Notes under the pieces: generated by a model
The model's input: the letters and a program-made list of their open reading frames with translations, nothing else
Told to the model about the DNA's origin: nothing
The model's database searches: none
Shown here: in pieces, positions 35,098 to 45,050 of the stretch
Layout: each line of letters opens with the position of its first letter
Numbering within the stretch: position 1 is the first letter of the stretch
NCBI GenBank assembly: GCA_964553325.1
Contig: CAZKKI010000071.1
Span: forward strand, 1 to 64,000
Direction of reading: 5' to 3'
Source of the DNA: BMS3ABIN04 sp964553325
GTDB taxonomy: Bacteria; Bacteroidota; Ignavibacteria; Ignavibacteriales; Melioribacteraceae
DNA: 64,000 nt
Translations under genes and position numbers: made by a program

Positions 35098-35847
35098 TTA
35101 TTTTCCTGCTAACTCGTCGTACAACTTTCTGAATTTTTGAACATCTTCCCAGCAGCCACGTTTCCAATTGGGATTACGCAAAAGAGCCGCCGGGTGGTAC
35201 GTTACCATTGTTTTGATTCCTTCAACATCGTAAATATTTCCGCGCATTTGTGTAAGCGTGTATTTTTTGCCGAACAAGTTTGTAGCTGCAACGCGTCCTA
35301 AACACAAAATTGCTTTGGGCTTTATTAATTCAATCTGTTTATAAAGATAAGGCATGCAAGTTTCCACTTCGGAAGGAAGCGGATCTCTGTTATTCGGCGG
35401 ACGGCATTTTAATATGTTTGCGATGTAAACGTCATCCCTGCTGAAATTAATTGCTTTCAAAATGTCGGTTAATAATTTTCCCGCTCTACCCACAAACGGA
35501 ATACCTTGTTTGTCTTCTTCCGCTCCGGGTGCCTCTCCAATCAACATAACGTCCGCATCGGGATTCCCAACACCGAAAACGAATTTGTTTCTGGTTTTTC
35601 CCAATGAACACTTTTGGCAAGTGTGAATTTTTTCGTAGAGTTCTTCCAGTGTTTCGGCCGATTGATATTCTTCGAAAAGCAAACCCTCGCCGTATTTTGT
35701 TTCTATTTTTTCCGCCACTTTTATCTCGTCGTGATTTTCGGATTCATATTCGATTTTGGTTTTTTTTAATTCCTCGAATAAAAAATCCCCGAAAATATCT
35801 TTTTGGTCTTCTAATGCGTTTAATATTTTGGTGAAATTAGAATTCAT
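35098..35847 (-). CDS. Uracil-DNA glycosylase, family 4 (Fe-S)
   Basis: Removes uracil from DNA during base excision repair. 249 residues; the N-terminal 80 residues are a charged extension. The family 4/5 fold is clear: CQKCSLGKTRNKFVFGVGNP holds two of the four [4Fe-4S] cysteines, LIGEAPGAEEDKQGIPFVGRAG is the GEAPG motif, and YIANILKCRPPNNRDPLPSE and MVTYHPAALLRN contain the catalytic-loop histidine. Probably the first gene of the udg-dnaB-DUF1460 operon. Confidence 0.93.
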   Translation of the reverse strand: MNSNFTKILNALEDQKDIFGDFLFEELKKTKIEYESENHDEIKVAEKIETKYGEGLLFEEYQSAETLEELYEKIHTCQKCSLGKTRNKFVFGVGNPDADVMLIGEAPGAEEDKQGIPFVGRAGKLLTDILKAINFSRDDVYIANILKCRPPNNRDPLPSEVETCMPYLYKQIELIKPKAILCLGRVAATNLFGKKYTLTQMRGNIYDVEGIKTMVTYHPAALLRNPNWKRGCWEDVQKFRKLYDELAGK

Positions 35848-35909
35848 CGGAATTAAATGGTTACGATAAAACGGTTATTCAATATAAAATTTTTTCAGAA
35901 AGAATAAAG

Positions 35910-35944
35910 AAAAAAAAGCGGAAACCGGAAATACGGAATCCGCT
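35910..35944 (-). terminator. Terminator after rpoZ
   Basis: On the minus strand AGCGGA and TCCGCT form the stem ends, with CCG/CGG inside, followed by a run of T. It closes the yicC-gmk-rpoZ unit and separates it from udg. Confidence 0.75.
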
Positions 35945-35963
35945 CAACAAAAATAAAGTTGTT

Positions 35964-36272
35964 TTATTTGCTTTCTTTTTCGTCTTCTTCTTTATAACGG
36001 TATTTGATTTCGCCGTCCATCAATCTTTGAAGTGCAAGCATATGAGGTTTCGGGCGTTTTTCAAATTCGAGGGAAATTTTAATTTGTTCGGCATTGTCTC
36101 TTTCTTCGAATTCGTCTTCGTAACCGGCAATAAGATTATTTAACAAGGTGTTGAATTCGATTTTGTTTTCGTCGTTAATTCTCCTTGCTTCCAAGGCTGC
36201 AACGATTACCGCTTCGTAGATGTTCGCGGCTTTATCGTTTAGCTTTGTTAATTCAATCGGTTTTATCGGCAT
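35964..36272 (-). CDS. rpoZ: RNA polymerase omega subunit, Bacteroidetes type
   Basis: 102 residues. It opens MPIKPIELTKLNDKAANIYE and has AALEARRINDENKIEF, the pattern of Bacteroidetes-type omega proteins related to Rpb6, ending in a Lys/Glu tail. Omega helps assemble RNA polymerase by holding the beta-prime subunit. It lies four bases after gmk, the common gmk-rpoZ order. This variant is a useful marker for the phylum. Confidence 0.9.
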   Translation of the reverse strand: MPIKPIELTKLNDKAANIYEAVIVAALEARRINDENKIEFNTLLNNLIAGYEDEFEERDNAEQIKISLEFEKRPKPHMLALQRLMDGEIKYRYKEEDEKESK

Positions 36273-36276
36273 AATT

Positions 36277-36840
36277 TTACTCCTTTAATTCGTTTTCTAT
36301 TATTTCAAAAACTTCTTTTTCTGCGCTTTCCAAATTCTCGTTTACCACATTATAATCGAATTTGTCCTTAAAACTTAATTCCATTTTGGCGCGTTCGATT
36401 CTTTTATTAAAATCCTCCTCGGTTTCGGTTTTTCTGTTTTTCAATCTTTTTTTTAGTTCTTCCATACTGGGCGGCAATATGAATATTAATACCGCGTCGG
36501 GAAAATTTTTTTTGATGTTAAGCGCACCTTTAACGTCCACTTCCAAAACAATAGATTTTCCTTCTTTGAGATTATTTTCAACATAACTTCTTAGTGTTCC
36601 GTAATAATAGTCGTAAAATTTTTCCCATTCAATAAATTCGTTATTCTTAATTTTTTCTTCGAATTCTTTTTCAGAGATAAAAAAATAATCTTTTCCGTCT
36701 TCTTCGTAAAATCTTTTTTTCCGAGTTGTGGCGGAAACAGAAAACACAAGCTCGGGAAATTTTGCAAGAACATCTTTAATGATTGTAGTTTTACCGGAAC
36801 CGCTGGGCGCCGAAAATACAAACAGCTTTCCTTTTTTAAT
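36277..36840 (-). CDS. gmk: Guanylate kinase with an ATT start
   Basis: Phosphorylates GMP/dGMP to the diphosphate. 187 residues. The P-loop SAPSGSGKTT and the following region ending FSVSATTRKKR are encoded upstream of the first ATG (36747), so that ATG cannot be the start. Later motifs GKDYFFISEKEFEEKI, EWEKFYDYYYGT, VLEVDVKGALNIKK and IFILPPSMEELKKRL are all typical. Between the in-frame stop at 36859-36861 and the P-loop there is no ATG, GTG or TTG. The best start is ATT at 36840-36838, eight bases after AAGGAG. CTG four codons later is the only other near-cognate choice, and it is poorly spaced. Confidence 0.92.
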   Translation of the reverse strand: MKKGKLFVFSAPSGSGKTTIIKDVLAKFPELVFSVSATTRKKRFYEEDGKDYFFISEKEFEEKIKNNEFIEWEKFYDYYYGTLRSYVENNLKEGKSIVLEVDVKGALNIKKNFPDAVLIFILPPSMEELKKRLKNRKTETEEDFNKRIERAKMELSFKDKFDYNVVNENLESAEKEVFEIIENELKE

Positions 36841-36853
36841 TTTCCAAACTCCT

Positions 36854-37729
36854 TTATTCTATATTTTGAATTTGCTCTCGAATTTTTTCGAGTTCTTCTT
36901 TTATTAAAATACCCGTATGTAAAATCTCGGTGGAAATCGCTTTACTGTTAATCGTATTTGCCTCGCGATTCATTTCCTGCGAAATAAAATTTAGTTTTCT
37001 GCCGATTTCTCCTTCGCTTTTCAAAGCATCTTTGAACATATCGATATGGCTTTTTAGTCTAACGCATTCTTCGGTCACATCATATTTTTCAACAAGCAAC
37101 GCAAGTTCGGTGTTTAATCTCAGCTCGTTATCTTTTAATTCGGTTGAAAGCTGCCCGGCTCGCTCAACCAGCTTGGAAAAATATTCTTGCACCGATGATT
37201 TATTAATCGATTCGATTTTATTTACCAAAGTCAAAATTGTTTCCAACCTCTCGGTTATATCTTTCTCTAATGCGAGTCCTTCTTTTGCGCGCATTGTTTT
37301 TAAATCTTCCAGAGCGTTAACAAGCGATTCTTTGATTACCGCAAAACCGTTTTCGGCATCAAGTTCCTGTTCTTTAAAAAAGAAATTCTGTAAGCTCAAC
37401 ACATTATCCAACGTCGGTTCGTCTTTTATTCCGCTCGTTTTTTTTATTTTTCTCAAAAGCTCCATCGTTGTTTCGAGAGCTTCTTCATCCAATAAATTTC
37501 TCAAAATTTCAGCTTCGTTGAATTGAAGCTTAATGTTAACGGTGAGTTTTCCCCGACTAACATATTTTTTAATCAAATCCCTCAGTTCGAACTCGTTAAC
37601 CGTAACATCCCTCGGAAATCTGAACGAAATGTCCAAAAAACGGCTGTTCAGACTTCTTATTTCGGTTTCTACGGTCAATTCACCGGCTTCAGCAATTCCT
37701 CTGCCCAAACCGGTCATACTCGAAGGCAT
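36854..37729 (-). CDS. YicC-family endoribonuclease
   Basis: 291 residues. Opens MTGLGRG, with SLNSRFLDISFRFPRDV and EFELRDLIKKYVSRGK, the N-terminal YicC_N domain. The C-terminal DUF1732 domain is IGRKLNFISQEMNREANTIN, then SKAISTEILHTGILIKEELEKIREQIQNI. YicC was later shown to be an RNase acting on RNA in E. coli. The family order yicC-gmk-rpoZ is conserved in many bacteria. The stop is 13 bases before the ATT start of gmk. Confidence 0.92.
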   Translation of the reverse strand: MPSSMTGLGRGIAEAGELTVETEIRSLNSRFLDISFRFPRDVTVNEFELRDLIKKYVSRGKLTVNIKLQFNEAEILRNLLDEEALETTMELLRKIKKTSGIKDEPTLDNVLSLQNFFFKEQELDAENGFAVIKESLVNALEDLKTMRAKEGLALEKDITERLETILTLVNKIESINKSSVQEYFSKLVERAGQLSTELKDNELRLNTELALLVEKYDVTEECVRLKSHIDMFKDALKSEGEIGRKLNFISQEMNREANTINSKAISTEILHTGILIKEELEKIREQIQNIE

Positions 37730-37755
37730 ATACTCTCCGGAAAAATGTAAACTTA

Positions 37756-37784
37756 AATTTAACTAAATATCCTCTTTCAGTCAA
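37756..37784 (-). promoter_or_regulatory. Promoter of the yicC-gmk-rpoZ operon
   Basis: On the minus strand TTGACT is followed after 17 bases by TAAATT, about 27 bases before the yicC ATG. A good sigma-70-like arrangement. Confidence 0.55.
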
Positions 37785-37927
37785 AATTATTATTATCTAC
37801 CTCAATATCCGGAATTATGCAAATGAATTGTTTAACAACTGTAAAGTTTTTCGTATATTGTGAATAAATTCTTTTATTGGTGATTAAGAGAAACCGTTTT
37901 TTTATAAATAAACCGAATGGGGGAAGT

Positions 37928-38119
37928 ATGGCTTTCTCAAGTCACCTTAAAGGATTTTTTATAGCTTTCATAGTTGCTTTCATTTCCACGGCAGTAGTCA
38001 TTTATTTGTATAACCTGATTTTCCATGGCGGTTCGGAAATCGACTGGACCTATCCTGTAGTTTTCGGAATTATCTTTGGAATTATTTTCGGCATTTCTTC
38101 CTTAAAAGAAGAAAAATAG
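37928..38119 (+). CDS. Small two-segment membrane protein
   Basis: 63 residues. Two hydrophobic segments, FFIAFIVAFISTAVVIYLYN and VVFGIIFGIIFGI, joined by HGGSEIDWTYP; the N-terminus MAFSSHLKG is in the cytoplasm. The ATG at 37928 follows GGGGGAAGT and is preferred to the GTG at 37877, which would add a poorly supported 17-residue extension. No function can be assigned. It lies between the yicC and rplM promoters. Confidence 0.6.
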   Translation: MAFSSHLKGFFIAFIVAFISTAVVIYLYNLIFHGGSEIDWTYPVVFGIIFGIIFGISSLKEEK

Positions 38120-38183
38120 ACGAGTTTATCCCGAAATTCAAAATCCTCGAAAAACTTCCTGGAAAATTTAAATTTTTGCTTTC

Positions 38184-38214
38184 TTGACATTCAATTTGCA
38201 TTCAGATATATTTG
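38184..38214 (+). promoter_or_regulatory. Strong promoter of the ribosomal protein operon
   Basis: TTGACA (38184-38189), 17-base spacer, TATATT then TG (38207-38214). The -10 region TATATTTG also fits the Bacteroidetes TAnnTTTG pattern. It lies 42 bases before the rplM start. The best promoter seen in the window. Confidence 0.75.
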
Positions 38215-38255
38215 TAAGCTCTAAAAAAATCTCTTTTTCGTAGGAGGAACGATTT

Positions 38256-38696
38256 GTGAAACAGGAAAAAATGACAAAGTTTATTAAAACCGAGGATGCC
38301 GACAGAAAATGGTACGTCGTTGATGCTAACGATCAAGTGCTTGGTCGACTTGCGACCCAAGTAGCCAGTGTGATACGCGGGAAACACAAACCGATTTTCA
38401 CACCGAATATGGATACCGGTGATTTTGTAATTGTAATAAATGCCGATAAAATTAAATTAACCGGTAAAAGAGCAAGCGAAAAAACATATTTCCACCATTC
38501 CGGTTACCCGGGCGGCGGAAAAACAAAAACCATTTCCGAATTATTGCAGAAAAATCCCGAATTTGTAATCAGGCAAGCCGTAAAAGGTATGTTGCCCAAA
38601 AACAGATTGGGAAGAAAATTAATTAAGAAATTAAAAGTATATGCCGGTGCGGAACATCCGCATACCGCTCAAAAACCCGAAACATTAAGTTTATAA
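38256..38696 (+). CDS. rplM: Ribosomal protein L13
   Basis: 146 residues of the large ribosomal subunit, one of the early assembly proteins. Motifs KWYVVDANDQVLGRLATQVA, LRGK-like VIRGKHKPIFTPNMDTGDFV, FHHSGYPGG, RQAVKGMLPKN and VYAGAEHPHTAQKPE are typical. GTG start at 38256 preceded by AGGAGGAACGATTT. Followed 14 bases later by rpsI, the normal order, with the promoter at 38184. Confidence 0.97.
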   Translation: MKQEKMTKFIKTEDADRKWYVVDANDQVLGRLATQVASVIRGKHKPIFTPNMDTGDFVIVINADKIKLTGKRASEKTYFHHSGYPGGGKTKTISELLQKNPEFVIRQAVKGMLPKNRLGRKLIKKLKVYAGAEHPHTAQKPETLSL

Positions 38697-38709
38697 CAGA
38701 GGAATTTGA

Positions 38710-39096
38710 ATGGCTGACAAAATATTTATCGGAAGAAGAAAAAACGCCGTTGCACGTGTTATTCTAAGAACAGGAACAGGTAAAATTACAATTAATAAAA
38801 GGGAATTCGAAAATTACTTCCCGCAAAAAAACAATCGGGATCAGGTTTTGCTACCGTTTGCGCTTACCGAAACTTTAGGTAAGTACGATGTTTACGCAAA
38901 TGCAAAAGGTGGCGGGGTAACCGGCCAATCCGAAGCCATTCGTCTTGGCATTGCAAGAGCTTTGGTAGATATTAATCCCGATTTCAGAAAAGTTTTGAAA
39001 CCCGAGGGATTATTGACCAGAGATCCGAGAATGGTTGAAAGAAAGAAACCGGGTCAACCCAAAGCAAGAAAGAAATTTCAATTTTCTAAAAGATAG
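38710..39096 (+). CDS. rpsI: Ribosomal protein S9
   Basis: 128 residues of the small subunit whose C-terminal tail reaches the P-site tRNA. It has FIGRRKNAVARVILRTG near the start, GGGVTGQSEAIRLGIARAL in the middle and a very basic end, KKPGQPKARKKFQFSKR, with the usual Lys/Arg terminus. Ribosome binding site CAGAGGAATTTGA. Same operon as rplM. A 145-base structured spacer separates it from rpsB. Confidence 0.97.
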   Translation: MADKIFIGRRKNAVARVILRTGTGKITINKREFENYFPQKNNRDQVLLPFALTETLGKYDVYANAKGGGVTGQSEAIRLGIARALVDINPDFRKVLKPEGLLTRDPRMVERKKPGQPKARKKFQFSKR

Positions 39097-39116
39097 TTTT
39101 CGCTTTTTTGTCGAAT

Positions 39117-39208
39117 TAATTACAAACGAAATTTATTCGTTAATTACTAAAACACATACTTTCCGATTTGCCTCCTGTGTCCCGCCCGAAAAAGGGATTT
39201 AAGGCAAA
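39117..39208 (+). promoter_or_regulatory. Structured leader before rpsB
   Basis: Two stem-loops lie in the 145-base spacer. The first (39117-39146) pairs TAATTA-CAA-ACGAA with TTCGTTAATTA, with a 3-base bulge. The second (39167-39208) pairs TTTGCCT with AGGCAAA, with an inner CCC/GGG helix. Their position just ahead of the rpsB ribosome binding site suggests autoregulation by S2, as described for other bacteria. No matching known motif was recognised, so it is inferred from structure. Confidence 0.45.
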
Positions 39209-39241
39209 GTTGACGAAAGTAGAAGAAAAACAGGAGATATT

Positions 39242-40255
39242 ATGGAAAAAGTTACACTTACACAGCTTTTGGAAGCTGGTGCGCACTTCGGACACTTGAC
39301 ACGCCGTTGGAATCCCAAAATGAAACCCTACATTTTCATGGAGAAAAACGGGATTCATATAATCGATCTTAAAAAAACACAAAAAGCAATTGAAGTTGCC
39401 GCAGAAAAACTGAGGGAAATTGTTGCGAAAGGTCAAACCGTTTTGTTCGTCGGGACTAAGAAACAAGCCAAAGGAATAATAGCCTCCGAAGCTAAAAGAT
39501 GTGAACAAAACTGGGTAAGCGAACGTTGGTTGGGCGGAATGCTTACAAACTTTACTACGATCCGCAAAAGTATTAAAAGAATGCAGAACATCGAAAAGAT
39601 GGAAACCGACGGTACGTTCGACCAATTAACCAAAAAAGAACAATTGATGCGCATACGAGAGAAAGAAAAACTGAAAAAAGTACTGGAAGGTGTTGAAACT
39701 CTTAAAAAAATGCCCGGTGCATTGTTTGTTGTAGATATCAGAAAAGAAGAAATTGCAGTTAAAGAAGCGGTTAGGTTGAATATACCGATTTTTGCGATTG
39801 TGGATACCAATTGCGATCCGGATCCGATTGATTATGTTATTCCGGCAAACGACGATGCGGTTCGAACAATAGAATTAATAACAAAAGTAATGGCGGATGC
39901 AGTTATTGAAGGTCTGCAAAAACACAAAGAGTTGAAAGCCGAAGAAGCCGCTCAGAAGGAAAGGGAAAAGAAAGAAAAAGAAACCGAAGAGGAAACGGAC
40001 GAAAAGAAAACCAAAAAACCGAGAGTAAGAAAAGTAAAACTCGATTCGAAAGACGATAAGAAAAAAGCTAAACCTAAAGTGGTGAAGAAAAAAGTTAAAG
40101 ATACCGAGGCGAAAAAAGAAGAAAAAACCGAAGTAACGGAAGAAAAGGAACCCGAAACCAAAAAAGATGTTGAAACTCCGCAAGAAGAAGTAAATGTGGA
40201 AACAACGGAAAATAAGGAAGAAAAAACAGAAACAAATAACGAAAATAAGGAATAG
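39242..40255 (+). CDS. rpsB: Ribosomal protein S2 with long charged C-terminal extension
   Basis: 337 residues. The S2 core occupies about 1-225: LLEAGAHFGHLTRRWNPKMK, YIFMEKNGIHIIDLKKT, WLGGMLTNFTTI, ALFVVDIRKEEIAVKEA, IPIFAIVDTNCDPD, VIPANDDAVR. From about 235 to the end is a Lys/Glu-rich extension without hydrophobic structure (KPRVRKVKLDSKDDKKK and similar), about 100 residues longer than E. coli S2. Ribosome binding site CAGGAG. S2 sits at the back of the small subunit. Followed six bases later by tsf, the usual partner. Confidence 0.96.
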   Translation: MEKVTLTQLLEAGAHFGHLTRRWNPKMKPYIFMEKNGIHIIDLKKTQKAIEVAAEKLREIVAKGQTVLFVGTKKQAKGIIASEAKRCEQNWVSERWLGGMLTNFTTIRKSIKRMQNIEKMETDGTFDQLTKKEQLMRIREKEKLKKVLEGVETLKKMPGALFVVDIRKEEIAVKEAVRLNIPIFAIVDTNCDPDPIDYVIPANDDAVRTIELITKVMADAVIEGLQKHKELKAEEAAQKEREKKEKETEEETDEKKTKKPRVRKVKLDSKDDKKKAKPKVVKKKVKDTEAKKEEKTEVTEEKEPETKKDVETPQEEVNVETTENKEEKTETNNENKE

Positions 40256-40261
40256 ATTACA

Positions 40262-41128
40262 ATGGCTATAACCGCACAACAAGTTAAGGAGCTAAGAGAT
40301 AAAACCGGCGCGGGAATGATGGATTGCAAAAAAGCGTTGGTTGAAGCCGACGGCGATTTTGAAAAGGCAATTGAAATTTTAAGAAAAAAAGGCGCTTCGG
40401 TTGCAGCTAAAAGAGCCGAGCGAACGGCCAACGAAGGTATTGTTAAAACTCAAATTATCGATGACGGACAAACCGGTATTATGCTCGAGGTAAATTGTGA
40501 AACCGACTTTGTTGCCAAGAGCGACGACTTTGTGAAATTTGCCGATACCGTTATGAATGCAATTCTGGAAAACAAACCTGCAAATCTGGATGAATTGATG
40601 GAAACCGAAGCGGATGGAATGAAGATAAAAGATGCTCTGCTCGATGTTACCGGAAAGATAGGTGAGAAAATCGAGATTTCCCGATTTGTAATTGAAAAAG
40701 CCGAAAACGGTATGGTGGTCGACTATGTTCACCACGGAGCCAAACTCGGTGTATTGGTTCGTGTTGATAACGTTGGCGATAAAAAAGACGAGTTCGCCGC
40801 TACGGTCAAAGATATCGCAATGCAAATTGCTGCGATGAAACCGTTATATGTTTATTCCGAAGACGTTCCGGCCGAAGTAATAGAAAAAGAAAAAGAAATT
40901 TACCGCGAAGTTGCCCGTAAAGAAGGAAAACCGGAACAAATTCTTGATAGAATAGCGGAAGGTAAATTGAAAAAATTCTTCCAAGAAAACTGCCTGGTTG
41001 AACAAACTTTTATTAAAGATAACACTAAAACCGTTGGCGATGTAATGAACGAGCTCAATAAACAGCACGGAACGGAAGCTAAAATTAAACTGTTCCATCG
41101 CTTCCATTTGAGCGACGAAAATAAATAA
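40262..41128 (+). CDS. tsf: Elongation factor Ts
   Basis: Releases GDP from EF-Tu so that it can be reloaded with GTP. 288 residues. N-terminal UBA-like domain: VKELRDKTGAGMMDCKKALV. The Tu-binding part has MLEVNCETDFVAKSDDF, the family signature. The C-terminal LVEQTFIKDNTKTVGDV is also conserved. Full length. A terminator follows at 41135, so tsf closes the ribosomal-protein transcript except for read-through to pyrH. Confidence 0.97.
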   Translation: MAITAQQVKELRDKTGAGMMDCKKALVEADGDFEKAIEILRKKGASVAAKRAERTANEGIVKTQIIDDGQTGIMLEVNCETDFVAKSDDFVKFADTVMNAILENKPANLDELMETEADGMKIKDALLDVTGKIGEKIEISRFVIEKAENGMVVDYVHHGAKLGVLVRVDNVGDKKDEFAATVKDIAMQIAAMKPLYVYSEDVPAEVIEKEKEIYREVARKEGKPEQILDRIAEGKLKKFFQENCLVEQTFIKDNTKTVGDVMNELNKQHGTEAKIKLFHRFHLSDENK

Positions 41129-41134
41129 TTTATC

Positions 41135-41168
41135 AAAAAGGTCTTATTTAAGTAAGACCTTTTTTTTT
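41135..41168 (+). terminator. Terminator after tsf
   Basis: AAAAAGGTCTTA and TAAGACCTTTTT around TTTAAG, then more T. It is 20 bases before the pyrH start, so pyrH probably needs its own signal; TATATTTG at 41171-41178 matches TAnnTTTG. Confidence 0.88.
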
Positions 41169-41187
41169 ATTATATTTGAGATTAAGT

Positions 41188-41925
41188 ATGACAGAAAACC
41201 TAAAATACAAAAGAATATTACTTAAACTTAGCGGAGAAGCTCTTGCCGGTAATAAAGAGTTCGGAATAGATCCGGATATACTTGATTTTTTCGCTAAGGA
41301 AATTAAAAAAATTCACGATTTGGGTGTTCAAATCGGTATTGTGATTGGCGGGGGAAATATTTATCGCGGATTGAACGCAAACGCCCAAGGAATCGACCGG
41401 GTTACGGGCGACCAAATGGGAATGCTGGCTACAATGATAAATTCCCTTGCTTTGCAAAATGCATGCGAAAATGCGGGAATGTTTACAAGACTGATGAGTG
41501 CCATCAAAATGGAGGAAATTGCCGAACCGTATATTAGAAGACGTGCAATACGACATCTTGAGAAAGGCAGAATAGTGATATTCGGAGCCGGAACAGGACA
41601 CCCTTATTTTAGTACCGATACCGCCGCTTCTTTGAGAGCCGTGGAAATTGAAGCCGATGTAATTATTAAAGGAACCAAAGTTGACGGCGTTTACGACTCG
41701 GATCCCAAATTGAATCCCGACGCTTCCTTTATTTCCGAAATTTCATACCTTGACGTTCTGAAAAGAAATCTCAGGGTGATGGATTTAACCGCTATAAGCC
41801 TGTGCCGGGAAAACGAATTACCGATTGTCGTGTTCAATATTAATAAAGAAGACAATTTACTGAAACTAGTTGCCGGAGAAAATATCGGTACGGCTGTAAG
41901 TAATAAAGCCGAGTTGGAAAATTAG
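41188..41925 (+). CDS. pyrH: UMP kinase
   Basis: Phosphorylates UMP to UDP in pyrimidine synthesis; the bacterial hexameric type regulated by GTP and UTP. 245 residues. Opens YKRILLKLSGEALAG, then VIGGGNIYRG, GDQMGMLATMINSLALQ, GRIVIFGAGTGHPYFSTDTA and KVDGVYDSDP, all typical. ATG at 41188 is chosen over an upstream TTG at 41176 that would add four unlikely residues. Followed by frr after 20 bases, the standard order tsf-pyrH-frr. Confidence 0.96.
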   Translation: MTENLKYKRILLKLSGEALAGNKEFGIDPDILDFFAKEIKKIHDLGVQIGIVIGGGNIYRGLNANAQGIDRVTGDQMGMLATMINSLALQNACENAGMFTRLMSAIKMEEIAEPYIRRRAIRHLEKGRIVIFGAGTGHPYFSTDTAASLRAVEIEADVIIKGTKVDGVYDSDPKLNPDASFISEISYLDVLKRNLRVMDLTAISLCRENELPIVVFNINKEDNLLKLVAGENIGTAVSNKAELEN

Positions 41926-41945
41926 CAACCAAAATAGAGGTTAAA

Positions 41946-42506
41946 ATGCAACAACATCCGTTTGTAAAAGACGCTAATCATCGAATGGATAAATCGATTG
42001 AAGCGTTCAAACATGAAATTGCTAAAATCAGAACCGGTAAAGCTACTACCGCTTTGCTCGACGGGATAAAAGTGGAATATTACGGAAATCCGACTCCTCT
42101 CAATCAAGTTGCAAATGTAAGCGTATTGGATTCGCATACGCTTTCCATTACACCGTGGGATAAATCCGTTGTGCAAGAAATTGAAAAAGCTATCCTTTCA
42201 GCCGATTTGGGGTTGAATCCGGCTAACGACGGGACGAATATCAAAGTTCCGATTCCTCCTTTGACGGAAGAAAGAAGAAAAGAGCTGGTTAAACTCGTTA
42301 AAAAATTCGGCGAAGATGCGAAAATCGCAATCAGAAATGTGAGGCGGGATGTGAACGAACATATACGTAAAGCCGAAAAGAACAAAGAAATTTCCGAAGA
42401 CGACAAAAGACACCTCGAACAAGAGGTTCAAGATTTAACCGATAAACACATCAAACGTATAGACGAAATAGTTAAAATTAAAGAAGCCGAAATAATGGAA
42501 GTCTGA
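41946..42506 (+). CDS. frr: Ribosome recycling factor
   Basis: With EF-G it splits the ribosome after termination. 186 residues. Motifs HRMDKSIEAFKHEIAKIRTG, KVEYYGNPTPLNQVANVSV, IPPLTEERRKELVKLVKKFG and AIRNVRRDVNEHI match the family. Full length. At its 3' end GGAAGTC (42497) and GACTTCC (42514) can form a hairpin but without a T run. Confidence 0.97.
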   Translation: MQQHPFVKDANHRMDKSIEAFKHEIAKIRTGKATTALLDGIKVEYYGNPTPLNQVANVSVLDSHTLSITPWDKSVVQEIEKAILSADLGLNPANDGTNIKVPIPPLTEERRKELVKLVKKFGEDAKIAIRNVRRDVNEHIRKAEKNKEISEDDKRHLEQEVQDLTDKHIKRIDEIVKIKEAEIMEV

Positions 42507-42676
42507 TAACTCGGACTTCCGTTCCCTCCGCCCGAACCTTATCTTTTTATTGCACTGTTGCATACACAAAAGTAATTTATCCTCCGTACCGAAATTATTT
42601 TATGCGATAAACTTTTTTGTTGCTTTTATAATGATTAATTTTAGAAGACAAAAATATCTTAATTGAGGGTAAAAAA

Positions 42677-44932
<2,256 letters not shown>

Positions 44933-44959
44933 AAGAACAGCTTTTTTTATAAGGGTAAA

Positions 44960-44973
44960 AATTCGTACGAATT
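44960..44973. promoter_or_regulatory. Perfect palindrome AATTCGTACGAATT
   Basis: A 14-base perfect palindrome in the short region between maeB and the L,D-transpeptidase homologue. Its 10-base core TTCGTACGAA occurs again at 53065. Perhaps a site for a dimeric regulator. A TAnnTTTG element (TATCTTTG) follows at 45005. Confidence 0.35.
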
Positions 44974-45004
44974 CCGTTTTATTTAAATTCCCCTTAAAAA
45001 CTGA

Positions 45005-45012
45005 TATCTTTG
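45005..45012 (+). promoter_or_regulatory. -7 element TATCTTTG
   Basis: Fits the TAnnTTTG consensus, about 40 bases before the next start codon. No clear -33 element. Confidence 0.4.
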
Positions 45013-45050
45013 TGTCGGTTATAAAAAATTATTTTCCGTATATTAATTAA

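Noticed and set aside
36591..36821. A 76-residue open frame overlapping the 5' part of gmk
   Set aside because: It is a shadow of the guanylate kinase frame; the P-loop lies in the frame that starts with ATT.
39875..40431. Long minus-strand open frames opposite rpsB and tsf, rich in Phe and Ser
   Set aside because: They mirror the Lys/Glu-rich S2 tail; low-complexity antisense shadow with no other support.
42497..42520. GGAAGTC/GACTTCC hairpin at the end of frr
   Set aside because: No T run follows and the arms include coding bases, so it was not called a terminator.
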